Below are positions 1 to 7,199 of a DNA stretch of 45,577 nucleotides, piece by piece. This stretch comes from Victivallales bacterium (GTDB taxonomy: Bacteria; Verrucomicrobiota; Lentisphaeria; Victivallales; UBA1829), in NCBI GenBank assembly GCA_016285345.1, contig JAEEQN010000025.1, forward strand, positions 1-45,577, written 5' to 3'. The position numbers and the translations under genes were made by a program. Below the pieces are notes generated by a model. The model ran no database searches, was not told where the DNA came from, and saw only the letters and a program-made list of their open reading frames with translations. The number at the start of each line of letters is the position of its first letter. The stretch's first letter is position 1.

Positions 1-45
1 GAACAGAAACAGCGCCAGCCCGCCCAAAGCATTTACGAAAAGCAT
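1..45 (-). CDS. Na/Pi cotransporter family protein, N-terminal fragment
   Basis: Only the first 15 codons lie in the window; the gene runs off the left edge. The reading starts at the ATG whose complement is at 43-45, with AAGGAG at a good distance upstream. The visible peptide MLFVNALGGLALFLF matches the hydrophobic start typical of Na/phosphate cotransporter II-related proteins, in which a GGLALFLFG-like segment opens the first membrane span. The family moves inorganic phosphate with sodium across the inner membrane. A direct-repeat Pho-type box just upstream (81-134) supports a phosphate role independently. Fifteen residues are thin evidence, so the family call is an inference. Confidence 0.5.
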   Translation of the reverse strand, partial: MLFVNALGGLALFLF

Positions 46-80
46 AGATTCTCCTTATTGGTTTGTTGATCTATGCTGTT

Positions 81-134
81 ACTATACATGCACATTATGA
101 AACCACGGTTAAGGCTTTGTTAGTTTTCGGTTAG
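81..134 (-). promoter_or_regulatory. Pho-box-like repeats with -10 (phosphate-starvation promoter)
   Basis: Read on the minus strand, the units CTAACCG (134-128), CTAACAA (123-117), TTAACCG (112-106) and a weaker TTCATA (101-96) start exactly 11 bases apart. A -10 TATAGT lies at 86-81, and no good -35 is present. This layout (11-bp direct repeats replacing the -35) is the known arrangement of PhoB and PhoP boxes. The gene downstream looks like a phosphate transporter. PhoB control is an inference. Confidence 0.55.
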
Positions 135-342
135 GACTTATTGCTGACAGTGTACAATCGTTTTGTCTTTTCCGTTTCGGATTGATTTGAGCAACTTCAA
201 ACTAACCACAAAGAAAGAGATATCTTTTGTTTTATTATATGTCATTTCTGAAAAAAGACCGAAAAGTGTATCTTTTTTTTGTTTTTTTTCCGTTTTCGGC
301 TTTCTTTTTTTAAAAACGGGGTTATGTTTACGGTAAGGGTTT

Positions 343-371
343 TTGCCATTCGGCAGGAACGTTCACATATC
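343..371 (+). promoter_or_regulatory. Possible promoter before the structured leader
   Basis: TTGCCA at 343-348, a 17-base spacer and CATATC at 366-371. The start site would be near 378, just before the base-paired region that begins at 385. The -10 is a moderate match only. Confidence 0.35.
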
Positions 372-377
372 AACTTT

Positions 378-640
378 GGAATTTGCTGCGAAAACGAGGC
401 TGCGCTCCTGAAAAAAGGGCAGCCCGAAACAACCGCCGCTCTCCGGATCGAACGGGAAATATGACTTGGAGTTTGGACAAATCGAGGCCGAAGGCAGGCC
501 GGAACGCATCATTGGCGGTCCGATGCCGCCGCTGCCGCATTTGATACCGGGAAGACGGGCGGTCCGCCGTCCGGTCCGGGTTCCTTTTCCACATGTTCCC
601 GCCTCGTCCCGAGCGCGGATGCCATACGTTTTCGCCGCTT
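378..640 (+). ncRNA. Candidate structured RNA (6S-like or long leader) before fcl
   Basis: There is no convincing reading frame here, but the two ends pair over a long distance. Bases 385-396 pair with 627-638 (11 of 12), 398-400 with 621-623, 402-407 with 611-616, and 453-458 with 596-601. Inside lie further hairpins, for example GGCGG/CCGCC at 514-530 and GACGG/CCGTC near 553-571. The result is one long interrupted rod with local stem-loops. In several proteobacteria the 6S RNA gene lies directly upstream of the 5-formyltetrahydrofolate cyclo-ligase gene, as here. The length (about 260) is greater than usual for 6S. A cis-acting mRNA leader is the main alternative. No terminator follows it. 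Confidence 0.35.
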
Positions 641-659
641 GCAGAAAACGCAGTGGTTC

Positions 660-1319
660 ATGTACGACGAACAGACAGTCGGTCATGCAGGGCAGGCTTG
701 CGGCGCGTCCTCGACGGCGCCTGCGGATGCCGCGACATTGCATGACCTGAAAAAGGCCGTCCGGCGCGAAAAGATCGCGCTGCGTCGCGCCATGCCGCCC
801 GAGACACGCTCGGCGGCGGATGCGGCGATCAACAGCTTTCTCCTGGACATCGTCCGGACGGAAAAGCCGTCCGGGCTCGTCGCATACGTCAGCGACGGCA
901 CGGAACCCGATCTCGCTCCGGTCATGCGGTACGCGCTTCAGGCGGGCATCACGCTCAGCCTGCCGCGTTTCGAGCAGTCCGGCGCATATTCCATCGTGAC
1001 GGTACGTTCCCTGGACTTTCCGGTGTCCCATTGGGGCATCCCGGAACCGTCCGCCGATGCCCCGGCGGCTCCTCCGGAACTGCTTGCGGAAGCCCTTTGG
1101 CTGGTACCCGGCGTGGCGTTCGATCCCGCCTGCCGCCGTCTCGGACGCGGCAAAGGCGTTTACGACCGTCTGCTTGCCCGGGGAACCGGAAAAACCATCG
1201 GTATCTTTTATGAACTCCAGAGATGCGCGGAACTGCCCTGCGAGCCCACGGATCAGCCCGTCGGCCGCGTCGTCACCGAATCCGGCGTCTTTGGCTGTAC
1301 AAACAATGTCAGGAGTTAA
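660..1319 (+). CDS. 5-formyltetrahydrofolate cyclo-ligase
   Basis: Cytoplasmic enzyme of one-carbon metabolism that converts 5-formyl-THF plus ATP to 5,10-methenyl-THF. The family signature is clear: LVPGVAFDPACRRLGRGKG followed by VYDRLL at about residues 148-172, holding the nucleotide and folate loop. The N-terminal helix (LKKAVRREKIALRRAM) is also typical and begins about 28 residues in. Length from the ATG at 660 is 219 aa, longer than the usual 180-200, and no clear ribosome site precedes it. A TTG at 639 or a TTG at 738 are alternative starts. The next gene, rny, begins 5 bases after the stop, so the two are probably cotranscribed. The frame is certain; the start is not. Confidence 0.85.
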   Translation: MYDEQTVGHAGQACGASSTAPADAATLHDLKKAVRREKIALRRAMPPETRSAADAAINSFLLDIVRTEKPSGLVAYVSDGTEPDLAPVMRYALQAGITLSLPRFEQSGAYSIVTVRSLDFPVSHWGIPEPSADAPAAPPELLAEALWLVPGVAFDPACRRLGRGKGVYDRLLARGTGKTIGIFYELQRCAELPCEPTDQPVGRVVTESGVFGCTNNVRS

Positions 1320-1324
1320 TTCCC

Positions 1325-2935
1325 ATGTTTTCCAATGTCATCATCGCCGCCGCCCTTACATGGACGGATTATCTGGAAATGATCGGTGGATGTATTGTCG
1401 GCATCGCCATCGTAGAGATCATCGTTGCCATCCTTTCCAAAAAGGGAAAGACCAAAGCCACCCGTGATGCCGCAAAAATGAAGGAGGACGCCGAGCGCGA
1501 AGCCTCCCAGATCCTCCGCGAAGCCCGCGTCACCGCCAAGAGCGAGGCCCTCAAGATCAAGGACGACGCCCTCAAGATCAAGGACGAAGTCGAAAACGAG
1601 ATCAAGGAACGCCGCCGCGAGATCACGCAGCAGGAAAAACGCCTCACGCAGAAAGAGGAAAACCTCGACCGCAAGAACGATTCCCTGGATGCGAAGATCA
1701 AGAACGCCGAGCGCAGGGAAGCCGAACTCGTCCAGCAGCGCGAACGCCTCGTCCAGAAAGAGGAGGAGCTCAAGAACACGATCGACCGCCAGATCAACGA
1801 ACTGGAACGCATCGCCGAGCTCGACCGCGAGACCGCGCGCGGCATGATCCTCGAAAAGCTCAAGGGCGAGGTCGAAAACGAATCCGGCCTGCTCATCCGC
1901 AACATCGTCGAGGACGCCCGTCAGCGCGCCGAACGAGAATCCCAGAAGCTTCTCGCATACGCTATCCAGCGTTACGCCGGCGACTGCACCTACGAACGCA
2001 CCACCGCCACCATCCCGCTCCCCAACGACGAGATGAAGGGCCGCATCATCGGCCGTGAAGGCCGCAACATTCGCGCGCTCGAGGCGGCGACCGGCGTCAA
2101 CATCCTCATCGACGACACACCGGAAGCCGTCGTCATCAGCTGTTTCGACCCCGTCCGCAAGGAAGTCGCGCGCCGCATGATGGAGAAACTCATCGGCGAC
2201 GGCCGCATCCACCCGACCCGCATCGAGGAGCTCGTGAAGAAGATGCGCAAGGAAGTCGACGAGGAGATCTTCAACGCGGGCGAACAGGCCGTGCTGGACT
2301 GCGGGCTGCAGGGCGTCCCGAAACCGCTCATCACGCTCATCGGCACGCTCCAGTTCCGCTACAGCTTCTCCCAGAACGTGCTCAAGCACTGCATCGAGAC
2401 CTCGGCGTTCATGGGCGCGATCGCCGCCGAACTCGGGCTGGACGAACAGCGCGCGCGCCGCATCGGCCTCTTCCACGACATCGGCAAGGCAGTCGACCAC
2501 GAAATCGAGGGCACGCACGCCCAGATCGGCGCCGACCTGCTCCGCAAATACGGCGAGAACAAGGACGTCGTCAACGCCGTCGCCGCCCACCATGGCGAGG
2601 TCGAAGCAACCAGTATCTACGCCATCCTCGCCAACGCATGCGACGCCCTCAGCGCGTCCCGTCCCGGCGCACGCAGCGAGACCACCGAACTCTACCTCAA
2701 GCGCCTCGAACAGCTCGAATCCATCGCCAAGGACTTCCCCGGCGTGGACACCTGCTACGCGCTCCAGGCGGGCCGCGAGGTCCGCGTGGTCGTCGAACCG
2801 GAGAAGATCAACGAGGCGCAGGCGCAGGTCATCGCCCGCGACATCTGCAACCGCATCGAAAAGGAAATGACCTATCCAGGCCAAATCAAGGTCACGATCA
2901 TCCGCGAGACGCGTTCCGTGGAATACGCCAAATAA
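1325..2935 (+). CDS. rny: Ribonuclease Y
   Basis: Membrane-anchored endoribonuclease that starts mRNA decay. The 536-aa product has the full family layout: one membrane segment (about residues 13-37), a long charged coiled coil (about 45-180), a KH domain with GRIIGREGRNIRALE at about 235, and an HD domain with HDIGKAVDHE near 385, where the metal-binding His and Asp lie. The C-terminal end (GQIKVTIIRETRSVEYAK) is also typical. ATG 1325 is chosen because AGGAG lies 10 bases upstream and the membrane segment follows directly. It sits between fcl and an HD phosphohydrolase with gaps of 5 and 6 bases, so it is probably one transcript. Length is normal for the family (about 510-540). Confidence 0.96.
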   Translation: MFSNVIIAAALTWTDYLEMIGGCIVGIAIVEIIVAILSKKGKTKATRDAAKMKEDAEREASQILREARVTAKSEALKIKDDALKIKDEVENEIKERRREITQQEKRLTQKEENLDRKNDSLDAKIKNAERREAELVQQRERLVQKEEELKNTIDRQINELERIAELDRETARGMILEKLKGEVENESGLLIRNIVEDARQRAERESQKLLAYAIQRYAGDCTYERTTATIPLPNDEMKGRIIGREGRNIRALEAATGVNILIDDTPEAVVISCFDPVRKEVARRMMEKLIGDGRIHPTRIEELVKKMRKEVDEEIFNAGEQAVLDCGLQGVPKPLITLIGTLQFRYSFSQNVLKHCIETSAFMGAIAAELGLDEQRARRIGLFHDIGKAVDHEIEGTHAQIGADLLRKYGENKDVVNAVAAHHGEVEATSIYAILANACDALSASRPGARSETTELYLKRLEQLESIAKDFPGVDTCYALQAGREVRVVVEPEKINEAQAQVIARDICNRIEKEMTYPGQIKVTIIRETRSVEYAK

Positions 2936-2941
2936 CGCACT

Positions 2942-3742
2942 ATGGATATCTTCACACAGGCACAGGCGGCGTTCGACCGGCACGTCGCGAAATTCCGCGA
3001 CGCCTCCGGCACGTTGCCGTTCGCGCTCGAAGCCAAGTTCAAGCACACCGGCGAGGTCTGCGAGATCACGGAGAAGATCGTGGCCGGAGAAGCCCGGTTT
3101 TCTCCGCACGACACGCTCATCTTCCGCCTCTGCGCGCTCTTCCACGACATCTCGCGGTTCGAGCAGTACGACAAGTTCAGGACGTTTCTCGACCGCGTCT
3201 CGTTCGACCACGGAGACCGGAGCGCCGCATTGATCGACGAACTCGGACTCGTGCCGGAACTTCCCGCCGAAGACCGCGCCTGCGTCATCGACGCCGTCCG
3301 CGTGCACAACAAGTTCGCGATCCCGGCGGATTTCCCGTCCGCGCACCTCGACGCCGCGAAGATGGTCCGCGACGCCGACAAACTCGCCATCCTGCGCCTC
3401 ATCATCCGGTTCTTCTCCGGCGACTATTCCGACCCGACCATCCGGCTGGACCTGCCCGACACGCCCGGCTGGACCCCGTCCATCCTCGAAACCGCCCTGA
3501 GCGGGAAATGCGTGGTGTACACCGACATGAAGTGCATCAACGACTTCAAGCTCGGGCTTTTCGCGTGGTCCTGCGACCTCAACTATCCCGCGTCCGCCGC
3601 GCTCGCGCTCGACGAGGACCTCTTCGGACGCATCCGTGCCCTGCTCCCCGAATCGGACAAGATCGACTCCCTCCTCAAATCCGCCCGGATCCGCCTCGCC
3701 GCGCTCCGCGACTCCAACCCGTCCCTCCGACAGAATCCCTGA
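2942..3742 (+). CDS. HD domain phosphohydrolase
   Basis: A 266-aa soluble protein with an HD-type metal site: H in FKHTGEV (about residue 36), HD in ALFHDIS (about 68) and D in VRDADKLAI (about 140). These spacings fit the HD superfamily, which cleaves phosphoester bonds of nucleotides or nucleic acids. The substrate cannot be told from sequence. The gene starts 6 bases after rny and ends 3 bases before the ABC ATPase, so translation is probably coupled. Unlike the RNase Y HD domain it carries no KH or membrane part, so it is not a degraded rny copy. Confidence 0.8.
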   Translation: MDIFTQAQAAFDRHVAKFRDASGTLPFALEAKFKHTGEVCEITEKIVAGEARFSPHDTLIFRLCALFHDISRFEQYDKFRTFLDRVSFDHGDRSAALIDELGLVPELPAEDRACVIDAVRVHNKFAIPADFPSAHLDAAKMVRDADKLAILRLIIRFFSGDYSDPTIRLDLPDTPGWTPSILETALSGKCVVYTDMKCINDFKLGLFAWSCDLNYPASAALALDEDLFGRIRALLPESDKIDSLLKSARIRLAALRDSNPSLRQNP

Positions 3743-3745
3743 CCG

Positions 3746-4729
3746 ATGCCGCTCCTGACCGCCTCCCACCTGAAAAAATTCTACCCCGTCGCGCGCGGCT
3801 TCTTCGGAAAGCCCGACTACGTGCGCGCCGTGGACGACGTTTCCTTCACGCTGGAACAGGGCGAAACGCTCGGGCTGGTCGGCGAATCCGGCTGCGGCAA
3901 GTCCACGCTCGCGCGGCTCCTGCTCCGCCTGGAGGACCCGACCGAAGGCTCCATCCGGCTCGACGGCCTGGAAATGACAACGGTCCGCGGGGAGGAACTC
4001 CGCAGGATGCGCGGGAAGTTCCAGATGATCTTCCAGGACCCGTACGGCTCGCTGAATCCGCGCATGAGCATCTTCTCCATCCTGGAGGAAGCGCTGAAGC
4101 TCCACACGAAGTTCGACGCCGCCGGGCGCGACAAACGCATCCGCGAACTCCTGAAACTCGTCGGACTCAACCCCGACTACGCCATGCGCCATCCGCACCA
4201 GTTCAGCGGCGGCCAGCGCCAGCGCATCGGCATCGCCCGCGCCCTCGCCGTCAACCCCGCCTTCATCATCGCCGACGAACCCGTCTCCGCGCTCGACGTC
4301 AGCGTCCAGGCGCAGATCGTGAACCTGCTGCAGGACATCCAGAAACAAACCGGCGTGGCGTTCCTCTTCATCGCGCACGACCTCGCCGTCGTGGAGCACA
4401 TCTGCCACCGCATCATGGTCATGTACCTGGGACGCATCATGGAGATCGGTCCGTCCGACGATGTCTGTTCCAGTCCGCTCCATCCGTATACCCTTGCGCT
4501 GCTTTCCAGCGTCCCGCAGATCGACCAGTCGCGCCGCCGGGACCGCATCATCCTGAAAGGCGATGTGCCGTCTCCGCTGAATCCGCCGTCCGGATGTCGT
4601 TTTCACACCCGCTGCCCCTTCGCACAGCCGCGATGCGCCACGGAAATTCCCGCGCTTCAGGAGGTCTCTCCGGGCCGTTTCTGCGCCTGCCATACGCCCG
4701 GCGTCTTCCAAAAGCCGGAACACGCATGA
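3746..4729 (+). CDS. Oligopeptide/dipeptide ABC transporter ATP-binding protein
   Basis: A 327-aa ATPase of the OppF/DppF type, which powers peptide uptake at the inner membrane. Visible motifs: Walker [10 protein letters not shown] (about residues 49-57), Q-loop near [17 protein letters not shown] signature FSGGQRQR (about 152), Walker [13 protein letters not shown], and the H-loop HD in [11 protein letters not shown]. The C-terminal oligopeptide domain is present, with the cysteine-rich [15 protein letters not shown] segment near 285. It is alone here. No permease, binding protein or OppD partner lies in the window, so it must work with subunits encoded elsewhere. It follows the HD gene after 3 bases. 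Confidence 0.92.
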   Translation: MPLLTASHLKKFYPVARGFFGKPDYVRAVDDVSFTLEQGETLGLVGESGCGKSTLARLLLRLEDPTEGSIRLDGLEMTTVRGEELRRMRGKFQMIFQDPYGSLNPRMSIFSILEEALKLHTKFDAAGRDKRIRELLKLVGLNPDYAMRHPHQFSGGQRQRIGIARALAVNPAFIIADEPVSALDVSVQAQIVNLLQDIQKQTGVAFLFIAHDLAVVEHICHRIMVMYLGRIMEIGPSDDVCSSPLHPYTLALLSSVPQIDQSRRRDRIILKGDVPSPLNPPSGCRFHTRCPFAQPRCATEIPALQEVSPGRFCACHTPGVFQKPEHA

Positions 4730-4743
4730 CAAGGTACGTTCTG

Positions 4744-4800
4744 TTGACAATCAATGATTTGACAGAATGACGGAAAGATTTGACGATTTGACGGTCAATC
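4744..4800. repeat. GATTTGAC repeat cluster
   Basis: GATTTGAC occurs at 4756-4763, 4777-4784 and 4785-4792, the last two head to tail. A related TTGACAATC starts at 4744 and the inverted form GGTCAATC lies at 4793-4800. Each unit contains a -35-like TTGAC. It lies between oppF and the DUF7010-like gene and could be a regulator-binding array. Confidence 0.4.
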
Positions 4801-4876
4801 GTTGTAGTTTTGATATTTGAGTTAATTCGTCACAGGCAGGAAGATTTCATAAAAACGACTAACATAAAGCGTCAGA

Positions 4877-4905
4877 TTGACACATTGAAACGTTATAAAA
4901 TTATC
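4877..4905 (+). promoter_or_regulatory. Possible promoter of the DUF7010-like gene
   Basis: TTGACA at 4877-4882, a 16-base spacer and AATTAT at 4899-4904. The start site would fall only about 6 bases before the ATG at 4917, and no ribosome site is seen, so the mRNA could be nearly leaderless. The -35 is perfect; the -10 is weak. Confidence 0.35.
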
Positions 4906-4916
4906 GGATTCTTGGT

Positions 4917-5468
4917 ATGAGTCAGGATTTGGAATCTTTGAGAAAAGATTGCGCCCGGAAACAAAAAAAAGGGCTGCCGTTCATCCTGACGTCCGTTCTC
5001 ATTTGGACGGGGATCCTCTGCGTCCACCTGACCGGACTCCCGATCGTGACCAAAAACCTGCTGACGTTCTGCTGCGCCGCTCCGCTGGTCCCCATCGCAT
5101 TCCTCGTCTCGAAGCTGATCGGGGTCGATTTCCAGGGCAAGGACAACCCGCTGACCAAGCTCGGGCTGATCTTCACCGTGAACCAGATCGTGTATCTGCT
5201 GATCGCGATGTGGGTTTACAACGCCGTGCCGGAGAAGATGCTCATGGTCTTCGCCATGATCTTTGGCGCGCACCTGATGCCCTACAGCTGGCTTTACCTG
5301 TCAAAGAGTTACTTCGCCTTTTCCATCGCCGTGCCGATCCTCTCCCTGATCGTGGGACTGATGTTCCAGCCGTTCGTGCTCGCCGCCGTGATGATCGGCG
5401 TGGAGATTCTGTTCTGCACTCTACTGTACCTCGAAACCCGGAGTCTGGAGCGCGACAACGCGGAATAA
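4917..5468 (+). CDS. DUF7010-like multi-pass membrane protein
   Basis: A 183-aa integral membrane protein with about six hydrophobic segments (roughly residues 22-40, 45-67, 78-102, 107-126, 130-150, 152-172), a basic N-terminus (RKDCARKQKKG) and a short polar tail. Size and spacing resemble the DUF7010 family, whose role is not known. No catalytic motif is visible. It is flanked by a possible promoter and followed 100 bases later by the glycosyltransferase gene. The ATG at 4917 has no good ribosome site but gives the expected length. Confidence 0.6.
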   Translation: MSQDLESLRKDCARKQKKGLPFILTSVLIWTGILCVHLTGLPIVTKNLLTFCCAAPLVPIAFLVSKLIGVDFQGKDNPLTKLGLIFTVNQIVYLLIAMWVYNAVPEKMLMVFAMIFGAHLMPYSWLYLSKSYFAFSIAVPILSLIVGLMFQPFVLAAVMIGVEILFCTLLYLETRSLERDNAE

Positions 5469-5567
5469 TCCTGAACCGTGATATCTTTTATTCGTGACAG
5501 AGCGCCACAATAAAATCACAATGTCGCCAAACGCGGATTTCTGCATCCGAAAACGAGAGCTTCGATC

Positions 5568-7022
5568 ATGGAAACGCAAACTGATCTTGAAATGCAACAG
5601 GCCGCCCCGGTGAAAAAGCGCATCGCGTTCTTCTGCATCCCGGCGCACGGGCACACCAATCCGATGCTTCCGGTCGCCGCAGAGCTGGTCCGGCGCGGAA
5701 ACACGGTCCGGTTCTATTCGTTCGGTGGGACCGGCGGCCTGCCGGACTTCTCGGAGAAGATACGGAAGACGGGCGCGGAGTTCATCGCGTGCGACGCCTA
5801 TATGCCGGAAGTCTCGGCGGAGGAGGTCGCCGGGCTGAAACGCGTCTCGATCACGGAGATGACCGTGCAGGCGATCCGGATCATGCTCTCCATGGACGCG
5901 TTTCTGGATGCGGAGTTCAAGACGTTCCGGCCGGACGTCGTGTACACGGACTCCGCCTGTTTCTGGGGCAAGCTGAACGCCTGGAAACACCACGTGCCGA
6001 TGGTCGTCTCCACCAGCACGTTCGCGTTCAACCAGCTGTCTTCGACCTACATGAAGCACCCGCCGGCGGAGATCGCGGACATGGTCTTCGGGCTGGCGCG
6101 CATCGGGAAGGCGCTGAAGTCGATGGAACCGTACGGGTACAAGGTGAAGAACCCGCTGACGCTGGTCCAGAGCGACAACAGGACGGATTCCGTGGTCTAC
6201 ACCTCGCGGCGGTTCCAGCCGTACGCTGAGAGCTTTTCCGGGCATTACGCGTTCGTCGGGCCGTCGGTCTTTTCGGACGCCGTGCCGGACAAGAAGAAGG
6301 CGCGTCCGCTCGTGTATATCTCCCTCGGCACGGTCATCAACGACCGGCCGGATTTCTACGGCAAGTGCATCGAGGCGCTGAAGAGCATGGACGTCGATGG
6401 CCTGATCTCCTGCGGCATGGCGCTGGACCGCGAAAAGCTGGGCGTCCTGCCGGAGAATGTCCGGGTGGAGCCGTACGTGGATCAGCTTGACATTCTGTCC
6501 CGCGCGGACGTCTTCCTCACGCACTGCGGCATGAACAGCGTGTCGGAGAGCCTGTACATGGCGACGCCGATGGTGCTTTATCCGCAGACCGGCGAACAGT
6601 ACGCCGTGGCAAAGCGCGCCGCCGAACTCGGCGCGGGCGTCCTGCTGAAGGACGATTCGGTCGCGGGGATCCGCGCCGCCGTACGGAACGTACTGGAAAA
6701 TGCGTCGTACGGGGACGCGGCGGCGGAGTGCGGGCGGGATTTCCGGTCGTGCTCCGGAGTCTCCGGCGCGGCGGACTTCATCGAAAGTGCCCCGCACGAA
6801 TGGGACGGCATCGACCTGATAAAAGAGCTGAACAAAACCAATATCCGGTTCCAAATTGTTTACTGGAGCATCGTCTCCGTCCTGATCTTTCTTGCCGGTT
6901 TTTATATCGACAGAAAATACCTCTGGCTGATCGGTCTCGCCGCCGGGATTATCTCAAAACCAATCTGCAAACGCCTACAGGAACGCCGCTACGCCCGGCT
7001 GGTGAAGGAACAACAGGAATAA
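5568..7022 (+). CDS. GT1 (MGT/UGT-type) glycosyltransferase with membrane tail
   Basis: A 484-aa nucleotide-sugar glycosyltransferase of the GT1 fold. The acceptor-side start FFCIPAHGHTNPMLPVAAEL (about residues 20-39) is the classic HGH segment. The donor-binding motif FLTHCGMNSVSESLYMATPM (about 320-340), followed by PQTGEQYAVAKRAAELGAG, is typical of macrolide/UDP-glucuronosyl-type enzymes. Such enzymes glycosylate small hydrophobic molecules or lipids. Unusually for the bacterial family, the last 60 residues hold two hydrophobic spans (about 427-445 and 449-463) and a basic end, suggesting membrane attachment and a lipid acceptor. It ends 28 bases before a strong terminator. The substrate is unknown. 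Confidence 0.85.
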   Translation: METQTDLEMQQAAPVKKRIAFFCIPAHGHTNPMLPVAAELVRRGNTVRFYSFGGTGGLPDFSEKIRKTGAEFIACDAYMPEVSAEEVAGLKRVSITEMTVQAIRIMLSMDAFLDAEFKTFRPDVVYTDSACFWGKLNAWKHHVPMVVSTSTFAFNQLSSTYMKHPPAEIADMVFGLARIGKALKSMEPYGYKVKNPLTLVQSDNRTDSVVYTSRRFQPYAESFSGHYAFVGPSVFSDAVPDKKKARPLVYISLGTVINDRPDFYGKCIEALKSMDVDGLISCGMALDREKLGVLPENVRVEPYVDQLDILSRADVFLTHCGMNSVSESLYMATPMVLYPQTGEQYAVAKRAAELGAGVLLKDDSVAGIRAAVRNVLENASYGDAAAECGRDFRSCSGVSGAADFIESAPHEWDGIDLIKELNKTNIRFQIVYWSIVSVLIFLAGFYIDRKYLWLIGLAAGIISKPICKRLQERRYARLVKEQQE

Positions 7023-7050
7023 CGGCGTTTCAATTGGTTCGATAGAAAAA

Positions 7051-7088
7051 CCCGGGATGGATTTGAGGTCCATTCCGGGTGTTTTTTG
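7051..7088. terminator. Bidirectional intrinsic terminator
   Basis: A 12-bp stem, 7051-7062 with 7070-7081 (ACCCGGGATGGA against TCCATTCCGGGT, one mismatch), has a 7-base loop. T6 follows on the plus strand and TTTTT on the minus strand. It serves the glycosyltransferase and can also stop transcripts from hydA. Confidence 0.85.
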
Positions 7089-7160
7089 CTCGTGCGGCGC
7101 ACTCTGTCAGGTTCGAGTCCTGAACTAACAGGTCCCGCTCCGGCGGATGCGCTTTGTCCG

Positions 7161-7186
7161 GGGCGCCTCGTTTTACGGAGACGCCC
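7161..7186 (-). other. Hairpin downstream of hydA
   Basis: A 9-bp stem, 7161-7169 with 7178-7186, and an 8-base loop just past the hydA stop. No U-tract follows. It may protect the 3' end of the hyd mRNA before the true terminator at 7051-7081. Confidence 0.45.
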
Positions 7187-7199
7187 GGCTTACGCCGCC

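Noticed and set aside
1316-4750. Long open frame (1,144 codons) on the minus strand across rny, the HD gene and oppF
   Set aside because: It is the mirror of GC-rich codon bias. The plus strand carries well-known families with ribosome sites; the minus product is low-complexity acidic and basic sequence without any family.
7108-7124. Perfect T-arm look-alike (TCAGG-TTCGAGT-CCTGA), suggesting a tRNA or tRNA remnant
   Set aside because: No acceptor, D-arm or anticodon stem can be built around it; the upstream 60 bases are a terminator and unrelated sequence. It could be an old tRNA fragment, but a 17-base match is too little.
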